From positions 1 to 64,000 of the forward strand of contig CALKCJ010000002.1 of NCBI GenBank assembly GCA_938082375.1: 64,000 nt of DNA. Direction: 5' to 3'. The position numbers and the translations under genes are program-made. Source of the stretch: an uncultured Thermomicrobiaceae bacterium. GTDB taxonomy: Bacteria; Chloroflexota; Chloroflexia; Thermomicrobiales; Thermomicrobiaceae. Under the pieces are notes generated by a model that was not told the origin of the DNA, ran no database searches, and saw nothing but the letters and a program-made list of their open reading frames with translations. Below are positions 46,031 to 54,594 of this stretch, piece by piece. Positions within the stretch are counted from its first letter, which is position 1. Each line of letters starts with the position of its first letter.

Positions 46031-46234
46031 GCTAACCCTCCATCGCCGCCTGTGTCGAGACGCGAGTGCGGGACGTTTGATGACGCTCATTCTAGTGTAC
46101 TACGCCGCGCTGGCCACTTCGCCGGCCTGACCGCCCAGCGCGGTAGGCGGCGATTCGATGTCCCGCTTCCGGGCATTTCGGCGTTCATTCGAGTGGCAGG
46201 TAGGCGCCAGCACGGCCGGGGAGAGGAAGGAGGC

Positions 46235-46774
46235 GTGGAGCAGCTCTGCCTCACCGAGCTCGCCTCGGGTGACGAGAAGCACCTTGTCGAGGCCGCACGC
46301 CTCAACCCCCAGGCGTTCGGTGCCCTCTACCAGCTCTACTGGCCACGGGTCTACCGCTACCTTCGCGGCTGGGTCGGCGACGCCGACGAGGCGGACGATC
46401 TGGCGCAGGACATCTTCCTCCGAGCGATGGTTGTGTTGCCAGGGTACCGGCCGAATGGTGCGCCCTTCCTGGCCTGGCTCATGCGCATCGCCCGCAACCG
46501 AGCGCTCGACCGGCTGCGGGCAACGCGGCGGCGCGCGGTCCTCTCACAGGAACTCGCCTGTGTCGAGCTCCGGCAGCGACTGCTGGCCGCGCTGGAACAG
46601 TTGCCGGAAGGCCAGCAGGTGGCGGTTATCCTAGTGGACATCGAGGGGTTGACGTACGACGAGGCCGCGGCCATGACGGCAGTGCCCACCGGGACGCTCA
46701 AGTCGCGCCTCTCCCGTGGGAGAGCACGGCTGCGCACCCCCCCCTCTTGGCCGACGAGCGGTCGCGGGAGCTGA
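46235..46774 (+). CDS. ECF sigma factor (first), with C8 tract near the 3' end
   Basis: A 179-residue sigma-70 factor. Region 2: LYWPRVYRYLRGWVGDADEA and DDLAQDIFLRAM; region 4: LTYDEAAAMTAVPTGTLKSR. It would direct RNA polymerase to a stress regulon. The tail after GRARLRT is odd: a run of eight C (46737-46744) yields TPPSWPTSGRGS, whereas one more C would give LLADERSRELIG, a normal ECF ending that runs past the start of the next gene. Start at GTG 46235. Confidence 0.85.
   Translation: MEQLCLTELASGDEKHLVEAARLNPQAFGALYQLYWPRVYRYLRGWVGDADEADDLAQDIFLRAMVVLPGYRPNGAPFLAWLMRIARNRALDRLRATRRRAVLSQELACVELRQRLLAALEQLPEGQQVAVILVDIEGLTYDEAAAMTAVPTGTLKSRLSRGRARLRTPPSWPTSGRGS
46737..46744. repeat. C8 homopolymer in the first ECF gene
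   Basis: Eight C residues at the codons following region 4. Slippage by one base changes the C-terminus to a typical ECF tail, so the tract could be a slippery or phase-variable site, or an assembly error. Confidence 0.7.
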
Positions 46775-46807
46775 TCGGGATAGGCAGCGTTCGAGAGGGA
46801 CAGCAGG

Positions 46808-47377
46808 GTGGAGAATCCCCAGCTTCCAGCTGACTTGCCTCGAGGTGACGACGAGGCGCTGGTCGAGGCGGCACGGAGAGACCCGGAGGCGTTCGGCGTG
46901 CTCTATCAGCGCTACCTGCCGCAGATCTACCGCTATCTCCGTGCCCGCACCGGGAACAGTGACGACGCCGCCGATCTCACCCAGCAGGTGTTCCTGAAAG
47001 CGCTCGCCGCCCTGCCCGGCTACCGGCTCTGCGGACGGCCGTTCCTCGCCTGGCTGCTCCGCATCGCCCGAAACGCGGTCGCCGACTTCTACCGGCGCCA
47101 GCGGCCCACCGTGGCCTTCGACCTGGTTGAGGAGGCTACCTGGGGAGCGGGCGAGGAGTCACCGGAGAGCGTCGTCCTGAGCCGCGCGGAGCTGGCGCGT
47201 CTCCAGCAGCTCTACCTCAGGCTCGACCCAGCCAAGTAGGAGCTACTCGCACTCCGCTTCGCTGCCGGGCTGACCGTGCCGGAGATCGCCGCAGTCATCG
47301 GGAAGCACGAGGCAGCCGTGCGTAAGCAGCTTTATCGCATCATCCTTCGGTTGAAGGAGCAGTTCCGTGGCGCGTAG
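46808..47377 (+). pseudogene. ECF sigma factor (second) interrupted by an amber codon between regions 2 and 4
   Basis: Codons 1-143 encode region 2 (ALVEAARRDPEAFGVLYQRY, DDAADLTQQVFLKAL) and the linker. TAG follows at 47237-47239, after RLDPAK. The same frame resumes immediately with ELLALRFAAGLTVPEIAAVI and GKHEAAVRKQLYRI, a complete region 4, up to TAG at 47375-47377. The intact protein would be about 189 residues, right for the family; CAG to TAG is the simplest change. Without readthrough the product lacks the -35-binding domain. The 3' end overlaps the start of the following membrane-protein gene by 11 bases. Confidence 0.8.
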
Positions 47378-48887
47378 GCGACGCATCATCGAGCAGTACG
47401 CTGACCTCTTCGACGGGCGCGATGACGCTGAGCTGGCGCACGTGGTCGCCGGGCTCGACGCGCTGCTGGCGTCCTCCGAGCCACCGGCCGAGCTACGCGC
47501 CGCCATCTCCGGCCTGGCCCGGGCCCAGGCGCGGCGCTCCGGCACCGCCGTCGTGCTGCCTGAGCCGGTCTGGGAGCCACATGCCGCAGAGCCCGAGGCT
47601 CCTCGCTCGCCCACCGTCACCGCCTGGTCTGGCGCGCGCCGGGGAAGCCGGCGGCCGCGCGCCTGGCTCCGTTCAGCCTCCGAGCTGCTGGCTGCCGGGA
47701 TGGTGCTGGTGCTCTTCACCTGGCTGCTCGTCACCCTGCTGGGCAGTCGGATCGACGAGCGCGCCGGCCCGCTGGCCCGGCCGGAGCCCACGCCGGCACT
47801 CACGCCGATCGCCGCGCAGCCGTCGACACCGTCCATCAGCCTGGTGAGCATCGTCACCCCGCCACCAGGCACCGACACCTCAACCTGGCAGACCTATCGC
47901 GACGAGCGAGCCGGTTTTGAGCTGAAATACCCGCCCGATGGCAAGCTCACCGCGCAGGAAGGCTCGGTCCGCATCGACCTGCCCTTCACGCCCGGCACCA
48001 ACCTGGTGGAGAAGCACGTCACCGTCACCGCCGGACCGACGCCGTCCGGCGGCTGCACGAGCCCGCAGCTCGCGGGGTACCAGCCGGGGACCATCCCGAC
48101 CGAGCGCGTGCTCGTCGGCAGCGTCGAGTTCACGAGGGCCAGCGGGAGCGGCGCCGCGGCGGGCAATCACTACGACGTGACGAGCTACTGGACAGAGTCC
48201 ACCGGGGAGTGCGTCGTCCTCGACTTCGTGCTGCACTCGACCACTCCACAGAACTACCCCACCCCGCCGCCGGAGTTCGACGCCACCAAGGAGTCCGAAA
48301 TCTTCACCGCGATCGTCTCGACGTTCCGCTGGCTTAAGCCTCCGGACACGCCCCCACTCGTTCCTCCACCCCCCGCGGCGACGCCGACTCCCGCGCCATC
48401 CGAGCCGCCCGCTGGGCCGGTACCGGCGATCCCCGGCCTCGGCAGGTTCGCGGTCGCTACGCCCGGCTGGCTCCGCCTGGTCGACTACGAGTCCGGGCGC
48501 GCGGTGAACGTACCGTCCGATACCGCCCTCGCCTTCCCCGCCTGGTCGCCGGACGGCCACCTGGCTTTCATCCGAGCCGAGGTGCCGGGCCAGTACCCCA
48601 ACGACGAGAAGAGCCTTCAGTCCTGGCTGAGTACCTGGACGCTCGTGGTCGCCAACCCTGACGGCTCCGGTGAGCAGATGCTGGACGCGGCCGGGACGGG
48701 GGTGCAGGCGCCGATGTGGTCGCGCGATGGCCGTTACCTCGTCTACCTGCGGGACAGCACCGTCTGGGCGATCGACGTGCAGAGCCCGCCGCCAATGGCG
48801 CTCGCCACGCTGGCCGAAGAGACGTCGCTCGGGGGCTATGGCCGGCCGATGGTCGACCCGCGGGAGGTGCTCCCGTGGCATCGTTGA
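47367..48887 (+). CDS. Membrane protein with exported domain, candidate anti-sigma factor
   Basis: A 506-residue protein. The cytoplasmic head of about 100 residues is Arg/Ala-rich, followed by one membrane helix (ELLAAGMVLVLFTWLLVTLLG, about 108-128). Outside lie a Pro/Thr-rich stalk, a domain with YRDERAGFELKYPP and VVLDFVLHS, a second Pro-rich linker, and a C-terminal propeller-like part (LAFPAWSPDGHLAFIRAE, APMWSRDGRYLVYLR) as in TolB-type folds. Its position directly after the ECF genes, with an 11-base overlap, suggests it senses the envelope and controls the sigma factor, but no standard zinc anti-sigma motif is seen. Confidence 0.7.
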   Translation: MARRRRIIEQYADLFDGRDDAELAHVVAGLDALLASSEPPAELRAAISGLARAQARRSGTAVVLPEPVWEPHAAEPEAPRSPTVTAWSGARRGSRRPRAWLRSASELLAAGMVLVLFTWLLVTLLGSRIDERAGPLARPEPTPALTPIAAQPSTPSISLVSIVTPPPGTDTSTWQTYRDERAGFELKYPPDGKLTAQEGSVRIDLPFTPGTNLVEKHVTVTAGPTPSGGCTSPQLAGYQPGTIPTERVLVGSVEFTRASGSGAAAGNHYDVTSYWTESTGECVVLDFVLHSTTPQNYPTPPPEFDATKESEIFTAIVSTFRWLKPPDTPPLVPPPPAATPTPAPSEPPAGPVPAIPGLGRFAVATPGWLRLVDYESGRAVNVPSDTALAFPAWSPDGHLAFIRAEVPGQYPNDEKSLQSWLSTWTLVVANPDGSGEQMLDAAGTGVQAPMWSRDGRYLVYLRDSTVWAIDVQSPPPMALATLAEETSLGGYGRPMVDPREVLPWHR

Positions 48888-48916
48888 GGTGAGACGTTGA
48901 GGTCAGAGGGCGAGAG

Positions 48917-49780
48917 ATGAGTTTCGATCGGCTCCGATTTGTGCTCGGGGCGCTCCTCGTTCTGGCGGTCACGGTCGTCGCGCTGAGCGGCCAGGCGACT
49001 CAGCAGGCCGAGAGGGTATCCTCCGCTGCCGATCCGGCCTCCGCGCTGTCGAGCCCGACGCCGCCTCAGTCACCCACGCCCGCGATACGACCGACCCCGA
49101 TCCCCCTCGACGTGCGATGCACGCGAGGCAACGAGGGCGCCGAGTCGCCCCTGGCCGGGCGTACGGTCGTCCTCGACCCTGGCCACGGCGGTGACGACCT
49201 GGGCACGGTCAACCTGGAGTTCGGCCTCTTCGAGTCAGAGCTCACGCTCTCGATCGCTGAGCGGCTGCGCGACCGCCTCGTCGCCGCTGGCGCGACGGTG
49301 TGCCTGACGCGGATCGAGGACGTCAACGTCCCGCTGCCGGAGCGTGCTCGGTTCGCCAATGCGCAGGGTGGGGATGTCTTCGTGTCGATCCACCTCAACC
49401 GGTACGAAGACCCGCAGATCGACTACACCATGACGATGTGGGCTGAGGAGCAGAAGGATCGTCGGTTGGCCGAAGTCCTGATCGAGGAGCTGGCCGCTGA
49501 GCTCTCGACACCGGAGAGCTATGCTGGCGTCCCGAACCCGCTCAGCCAGGAGACGGCTCGCCACGAGCCTTTCGACTCGAGCCTGCTGCGCCTGCCGCAC
49601 ATGCCGGCCGTCCTGGTCGAGGCCGTCTTCCTCTCTAACCCGTGGGAGGCGAGGGCGTTCGCTGAGGGACGGGGAGATGGCACGCGCTGGCGGGAGGAGC
49701 AGATCGTCCGGGCGATCGAGGCTGGGCTCCGGCGGTACTTCGCCGCGAGCGGCGCTGAGGGGCAGCGCACCGAGGGCTGA
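48917..49780 (+). CDS. N-acetylmuramoyl-L-alanine amidase (Amidase_3)
   Basis: A 287-residue exported peptidoglycan hydrolase. The signal anchor (LRFVLGALLVLAVTVVALSG) is followed by a Pro-rich stalk, then the catalytic domain: VLDPGHGGDD (zinc His), FGLFESELTL (zinc Glu), VSIHLNRYED (zinc His) and LVEAVFLSN (catalytic Glu). It cleaves the stem peptide from muramic acid. Placed 29 bp after the membrane protein, so it is likely a member of the sigma-controlled operon. Confidence 0.92.
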   Translation: MSFDRLRFVLGALLVLAVTVVALSGQATQQAERVSSAADPASALSSPTPPQSPTPAIRPTPIPLDVRCTRGNEGAESPLAGRTVVLDPGHGGDDLGTVNLEFGLFESELTLSIAERLRDRLVAAGATVCLTRIEDVNVPLPERARFANAQGGDVFVSIHLNRYEDPQIDYTMTMWAEEQKDRRLAEVLIEELAAELSTPESYAGVPNPLSQETARHEPFDSSLLRLPHMPAVLVEAVFLSNPWEARAFAEGRGDGTRWREEQIVRAIEAGLRRYFAASGAEGQRTEG

Positions 49781-49796
49781 GAGGCACTTCGCGTGG

Positions 49797-50948
49797 TCAG
49801 GTGCGCGCTCGTCTCGCCAGGATCGCCTCGTACAGCTCGGTGTGGCGACGAGCGATCTCGTCCCACTCAAAGGCACCGCTGACCAACCGGGCCGCTCGAC
49901 GCAGGCGCTCGCGCGCGGTGCGGTCGGCCAGCAGTGTGGCGATCGCAGCGCGCAGCGCTTCAGGATCTTCCGGCGGCACCAGCCAGAGGTGCTCGCGGTC
50001 GCGTAGCGGATCGAGCCACGCCGGCCGGGCTGGCGTTGTGGTGACCACCGCGGCGCCACAGGCCAGCGCGGCGACCAATGTACCGTTCCGCAGGCTCGCT
50101 CCCGTGCGAAACGGCAGAACGACCAGGTCGAGCGCCGAGAGCAGGTCGGCTGCCTCCTGGGGTGGCAGATAGCCGACGCGGATCACTGGGACAGGCGACT
50201 CGACAAGCCGCCGGTCGAGCCAGGAGAGATAGCCGGCATTGGCCTGGTCGGTGTCGGCCAGCCCGCCGCCGACCAGCACCAGCGCCGGCCGCGGATCCGG
50301 TAGGGCCTCGAGCGCTACGAGCAGCAGGTCGATCCCCTTGTCCCGGGTGAGGAAGCCGAAGAACCCGACCGCAGGCCGATCGACCGGCACGCCGAGCCGG
50401 CGACGCGTCACGGCGGGGTCGGCACCCGACGGCTCCGGCAGGTTGCTGCCGATCGGGATAAGGTGGAGCCGAGCCCGCAGCCGGCGATCGCGCCCCAGCA
50501 TGGCATAGTCCTCCGGGTTGGTCGCGATCACGGCGGCGCTGCCGAGGGCCAGCAGCCGGTTGAGATAGAGCCGGAGCGGCCCGGCCTTGGGGAAGAGATA
50601 GGGCACGCGCAGGTCGTGGAAGGTGGTGACGAGCGGCCACGCGCGCACCCGGTAGGGGAGCAGGTTGACCGCCGGGTGCATCGCGAAGGCCCCCGTCTGG
50701 TACTGGAGATGGAGCAGGAGCGCGCCCGCGTCCCGCGCGGCCTGGCGCGCCCGGTCGGCTAGATCCCAGCCCCACCGCTCGACCGTGCCGGCGACGTAGC
50801 GCGACCCGGCCGCTCGCCGGTTGGTCAGGACGGCGGGGCCCCAACCCTGCCGCTCGAGCGTCTCGGCCAGCCGCGCCGTGTAGTCGCCCACCCCGCCGCG
50901 CATCGGCGGGTACTCCCCGGTGATGAAGAGCACGCATCGCTCGCTCAT
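49797..50948 (-). CDS. GT4-family glycosyltransferase
   Basis: A 383-residue GT-B enzyme. N-terminal FITGEYPPMRGGVGDYTARL, mid GFFGFLTRDKGIDLLL and the C-terminal donor-binding PPEDPEALRAAIATLL region are typical. The start ATG overlaps the stop of the GT2-GT2 gene (ATGA). It probably transfers a sugar in surface polysaccharide or glycoconjugate synthesis. Confidence 0.88.
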   Translation of the reverse strand: MSERCVLFITGEYPPMRGGVGDYTARLAETLERQGWGPAVLTNRRAAGSRYVAGTVERWGWDLADRARQAARDAGALLLHLQYQTGAFAMHPAVNLLPYRVRAWPLVTTFHDLRVPYLFPKAGPLRLYLNRLLALGSAAVIATNPEDYAMLGRDRRLRARLHLIPIGSNLPEPSGADPAVTRRRLGVPVDRPAVGFFGFLTRDKGIDLLLVALEALPDPRPALVLVGGGLADTDQANAGYLSWLDRRLVESPVPVIRVGYLPPQEAADLLSALDLVVLPFRTGASLRNGTLVAALACGAAVVTTTPARPAWLDPLRDREHLWLVPPEDPEALRAAIATLLADRTARERLRRAARLVSGAFEWDEIARRHTELYEAILARRART

Positions 50949-52702
50949 GGCCGTGTGGCTCGCAGGCCCGAACTGAAGGCCCGCCAGTAGCGGGCGATCC
51001 GCTCTTGCCGGAGCGTCCGCTTGTGCCCGAGCAGCCACTTCGAGCCCTCGATGGCGATCCAGGCCAGGTAGTTCAGGAGCAGGAAGGCGCGCAGGATCTC
51101 GGCCGCCGGCCGGCCGTGGAGCCGCTCGTAGAGCTGTACCTTGGCGGTGTCGAAGGCGATCTGCCGCCAGGCCGGCTGCTGGCCGGCACTGGCGCTCTCG
51201 TGATGGTAGACCGTGGCCTCGGGCAGGTAGACTACGCGCCAGCCGGCCCGCCGGATCCGCCAGCACCACTCGACCTCCTCGGAGTAGAGGAAGAAGCGCT
51301 CATCGAGCAGCCCGGCGGTCTCGATCGCCTCGCGCCGCACCGCTAGGCAAGCGCCGACCAGCCAGTCCACCTCTTGCGTCTCGTCGTCGGAGCGATCGGC
51401 GACGTAGTAACGGCGCAGCACGCGGTTGTCGCGCCAGTAGTCCTGCACCACCGTGCTCTCGAGGAAGCCGGTGAGCAGCGTCGGGAAGCGGCGGCGCGAG
51501 GGCTGCGTCCGGCCATCCGGGTACACCAGGCGCGGGCCGACGACGCCGACGGCCGGGTTCTCGTCGAGGAAACGGACGAGCCGCCCGAGCGCGTCGCGCG
51601 TGACGCGGGTATCCGGGTTGAGCAGCACGACCACGCGGCCGCGCGCTTGCCGGATGCCCTGGTTGTTGGCGGCTGCGAAGCCCCGGTTCTGGTGGTTGGC
51701 GATCATTTCCACGTGCGGGAAGGCGGCCCGCACCGCCTCCACTGTGCCGTCACCCGAGGCGTTGTCCACCACGATGACCTCGCCGCGCAGCCCCCCGGCC
51801 TTCAGGCCGGCACAGACCGTCTCCAGGCAGGCCAGCAGGTGCGCGCGGACGTTGTAGCTGACGATGACCACCGAGAGGTCGAGTGAGACGTCTGGAAGCT
51901 CCACCCTGGCCGGCGTGCCGCGATCGCTCGCTAGGGTGCTCGCCCGCCAGAGCCGGCGAACTAGGAGCCAGGTGTGCAGCTCGTGCCAGGCCATGGCGAG
52001 GGCGAGGAAGAGGCCGGTCAGGCCGTCGCGATAGCCGCGCAGCGTCACGAAGCGCCGCCAGAACTCGCGCGCCGGCTGGCCGAGATAGGTGCGGCGCCGC
52101 GGCCGTCGTCCTTGCCGCACCAGGGTCTCGGCCCGGATGCGGGCGTAGCGTGCCTGCTTGGTCAGGAACTCCCGGTACGACTCGTAGTTGATGTGCACGA
52201 GCGGGTGCACCAGCCGGCCGGCCTCGCCGGCCAGCTCGACGACTTCGTGCACCTCCACCTCTGGCCGGTAGCGCGCCCGGCAGGCCCGTAGGAGGCGCAG
52301 GCGCTCGTCCGGCCACCAGCCGCCGCCATGGATCCAGCGACCGAACATCCAGTTCTGGGTCGGGATCCAGAAGCCGGCGATCTTCTCCGTCGCCCCGTCG
52401 ATGGCCTGGCAGATCTCAGCGGCCAGCTCCGGCGTGACGCGCTCGTCGGCGTCGAGGAAGAGCACCCAGGGCTGCCGCGCCAGCTCGAGGGCGGCGTTGC
52501 GCTGGCTGGCAAAGCCGGTGAAGGGACGGTGGATGACCTCAGCCCCGGCGGCCCGCGCTAGCTCGACCGTGCGGTCGTGGCTCCCCGAGTCCACGACCAG
52601 GATCTGGCGGGCCAGTCCGGTGACGCTCGCCAGGCAGCCAGGCAAGTGGCGCTCCTCGTTTAGGGTCAGGATGATGACGGCGAGCGGCAGTGGCTCACTC
52701 AT
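50945..52702 (-). CDS. Two-domain GT2-GT2 glycosyltransferase
   Basis: A 585-residue protein with two GT2 domains in tandem. Domain 1 (residues about 7-240) has LTLNEERHLPGCLAS, VVDSGSHDRTVEL and a DADERVTPEL metal motif, like WaaE/SunS-type enzymes. Domain 2 (about 270-520) has VIVSYNVRAHLLACL, VDNASGDGTVEA and NPDTRV, like rhamnosyltransferases. The final 40 residues are basic. The fusion suggests two successive sugar additions. It overlaps both neighbours by a few bases. Confidence 0.88.
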   Translation of the reverse strand: MSEPLPLAVIILTLNEERHLPGCLASVTGLARQILVVDSGSHDRTVELARAAGAEVIHRPFTGFASQRNAALELARQPWVLFLDADERVTPELAAEICQAIDGATEKIAGFWIPTQNWMFGRWIHGGGWWPDERLRLLRACRARYRPEVEVHEVVELAGEAGRLVHPLVHINYESYREFLTKQARYARIRAETLVRQGRRPRRRTYLGQPAREFWRRFVTLRGYRDGLTGLFLALAMAWHELHTWLLVRRLWRASTLASDRGTPARVELPDVSLDLSVVIVSYNVRAHLLACLETVCAGLKAGGLRGEVIVVDNASGDGTVEAVRAAFPHVEMIANHQNRGFAAANNQGIRQARGRVVVLLNPDTRVTRDALGRLVRFLDENPAVGVVGPRLVYPDGRTQPSRRRFPTLLTGFLESTVVQDYWRDNRVLRRYYVADRSDDETQEVDWLVGACLAVRREAIETAGLLDERFFLYSEEVEWCWRIRRAGWRVVYLPEATVYHHESASAGQQPAWRQIAFDTAKVQLYERLHGRPAAEILRAFLLLNYLAWIAIEGSKWLLGHKRTLRQERIARYWRAFSSGLRATRP

Positions 52703-53642
52703 GCAGGCACGGCGCCTCCCGGTAGAGTTGGGCCACCCGCCGCATCCGCGCTCGCCGCTCGCGACGCTCGGCGCTCACCGGGGCCAGCAAGGCCCGCAGC
52801 GTCGCCCAGCCGGCGGCGGCCCGCGCCATCAGGGCCAGCACCCGGACGAAGCGGGGCGAGTGCCAGCGGCAGAAGTACTGTACCCGGCTGCGATGGAGCT
52901 GGAGCAGGCTCGCCTCCGAGACCTGGCCGGTACTTCGTCCGGCGTAGTGGATCACCTGCGCGGCCGGCGCCGTCAGTACCGTCCAGCCGGCTGCCTTGAT
53001 CCGTCGAGCCCAGTCGATCTCCTCACTGTAGTAGAAGTAGCGCTCGTCGAGCCCGCCCACCTCGTCGATCACCTCCCGGCGCACCAGCATGCAGGCGCCG
53101 AGCGGGTGATCGATCGCAAACGGGCTGAGGCCGTCGCCGGGACCGAAGCGGCCGTTGATCCGGGAGCCGATGATCCGCAGGTGCACCGGGAAGAAGTCGA
53201 AGAAGCTCTGGACGAGGCCAGGGAAGCGGTAGCCGGCCGACTGCAAGCTCCCGTCGCCGTTGAGTAGCCGGGCACCAACCATGCCGACGTGCGGCGCGGC
53301 GTGGAGCGCCCGCCAGAGTGCCGTCAGCGCGCCCGGCAGGACGACAGTATCGGGGTTGAGCAGCAGGAGCGCCCGACCCCGGCTCTCGGCGATGCCCCGG
53401 TTGTTCGCCCGCGAGAACCCGGCGTTCTGGCCCAGCGGGATGAGCCTAGCCCGGGGAAAGCGTTCCTGTACCAGCTCGAGTGTCCCGTCGGTCGAGCCGT
53501 TGTCCACGACGATCACCTCCGTCGCGAGCCCGGAGCGATGGATCTCCTCGCCCAGCGAGGCCAGGCAGCCATGCAGCAGATCCCGGACGTTCCAGGACAC
53601 GATGATGACTGAGAGGTCGAGGGCTTTCCCACTCATCTCCAT
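52695..53642 (-). CDS. GT2-family glycosyltransferase (rhamnosyltransferase-like)
   Basis: A 315-residue enzyme related to the second domain of the fusion gene: VIIVSWNVRDLLHGCL, VDNGSTDGTLEL, LLNPDTVVLPG and YYSEEIDWARRIK. First gene of the three-gene glycosyltransferase run. I take the ATG at 53642; a second ATG lies two codons later. Confidence 0.85.
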   Translation of the reverse strand: MEMSGKALDLSVIIVSWNVRDLLHGCLASLGEEIHRSGLATEVIVVDNGSTDGTLELVQERFPRARLIPLGQNAGFSRANNRGIAESRGRALLLLNPDTVVLPGALTALWRALHAAPHVGMVGARLLNGDGSLQSAGYRFPGLVQSFFDFFPVHLRIIGSRINGRFGPGDGLSPFAIDHPLGACMLVRREVIDEVGGLDERYFYYSEEIDWARRIKAAGWTVLTAPAAQVIHYAGRSTGQVSEASLLQLHRSRVQYFCRWHSPRFVRVLALMARAAAGWATLRALLAPVSAERRERRARMRRVAQLYREAPCLHE

Positions 53643-53675
53643 CCCACTCCACGCGGGCCGCTGCACACGATTCTG

Positions 53676-53700
53676 CGCTATGCGTCGACCAGGTTGTCAA
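53676..53700 (-). promoter_or_regulatory. Weak candidate promoter of the glycosyltransferase operon
   Basis: A perfect TTGACA (53700-53695) precedes CAGAAT (53675-53670), but the spacer is 19 bp, longer than ideal. It lies about 30 bp before the ATG. Confidence 0.35.
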
Positions 53701-53829
53701 GGAGGTGCAGCTCTCACCTGTCGGGATGGCGAGGTGCGCAGCGCCGAGCTGGGGGTGAGGGGCTGTGTTAGACTGGACAAGTACAGCGGCTGGCCGCACC
53801 GCCGGGCGGCCAAGAGGGGGCGGGAGACA

Positions 53830-54594
53830 ATGCGCGTCGTCCGGAATGTCGGGTACCTCAAGCGACGCCAGCGGGCAGCGCGGCTGATGATTGCCGGTGG
53901 GCTGGCTGGGTTAGCCTCCTCGATCGCGATGACGTTCCAGCCCCAGTTGATCCTCTGGGCCTACTTCGCGCTGATCGTCGGGTTCCTCCTCTTCAATGCG
54001 GGCATGCAGCAGTGGGCCAAGTGGAACCGCAGGCCGCGCCCGGACGAGCTGCTCGACGCGACGCTCCGCCGCTTCAACGACCGCTACACGCTAATCCACT
54101 ACCCCGAGATCCCCCAGGGTTGGCGCCCTGAGCATGTGCTGGTTTGGCCTGGTGGGCTGCTGGTCATCACCACGCGTGAGATGGCCGGCCAGATCCAGGT
54201 ACAGGGTATGCGCTGGCGCCGGCTCGATAGCCGGCTGATCCGGATCTTCACCTTCGGCGGCCCGCCCCTCGGCAACCCGACCGTCGAGTGCCAGCGCCAG
54301 CAGGAAACGCTGCGCGAGTTCTTGACACAGCGTGACCTGCCTGGAACGGGTGCCGTCGACGGCTTGATCGTGTTCCTGAACGACCACGTGAACCTCCAGG
54401 TCATCCAGTCCGAGATCACGGTCGTGACACGTAAGGAACTGGTCGATGCCATTCGCGCCTTTGGCACCGAGCGGCGACTGAGCGGCAAAGAGTGCGAGGA
54501 GATCGTCGCCGCCCTGTCTGTCGGCGACGAGGTCGAGGGGCCGGTCGCTCTGCCAGTTCGACCGTCGGAAAGGAAGAAGGCACGGGTTGCGTGA
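53830..54594 (+). CDS. Membrane protein with NERD-like domain
   Basis: A 254-residue protein with two membrane helices (LMIAGGLAGLASSIAMTF and LILWAYFALIVGFLLFNA) at residues about 18-60, then a cytosolic domain with WRPEHVLVWPGGLLVITTR and VECQRQQETLREFL, which resembles nuclease-related (NERD) domains. Catalytic residues cannot be judged. GGGAG is five bases before the ATG at 53830. It overlaps holB by eight bases; such proteins are often found in this position in related genomes, but I cannot verify that here. Confidence 0.65.
   Translation: MRVVRNVGYLKRRQRAARLMIAGGLAGLASSIAMTFQPQLILWAYFALIVGFLLFNAGMQQWAKWNRRPRPDELLDATLRRFNDRYTLIHYPEIPQGWRPEHVLVWPGGLLVITTREMAGQIQVQGMRWRRLDSRLIRIFTFGGPPLGNPTVECQRQQETLREFLTQRDLPGTGAVDGLIVFLNDHVNLQVIQSEITVVTRKELVDAIRAFGTERRLSGKECEEIVAALSVGDEVEGPVALPVRPSERKKARVA

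Noticed and set aside
39173-47377. Reassignment of TAG to an amino acid in this organism
   Set aside because: Two internal TAG codons were noticed, but intact genes such as phoR, pstS, the first pstB, dinB and E1 beta end in TAG, and no suppressor tRNA or pyl gene was seen.
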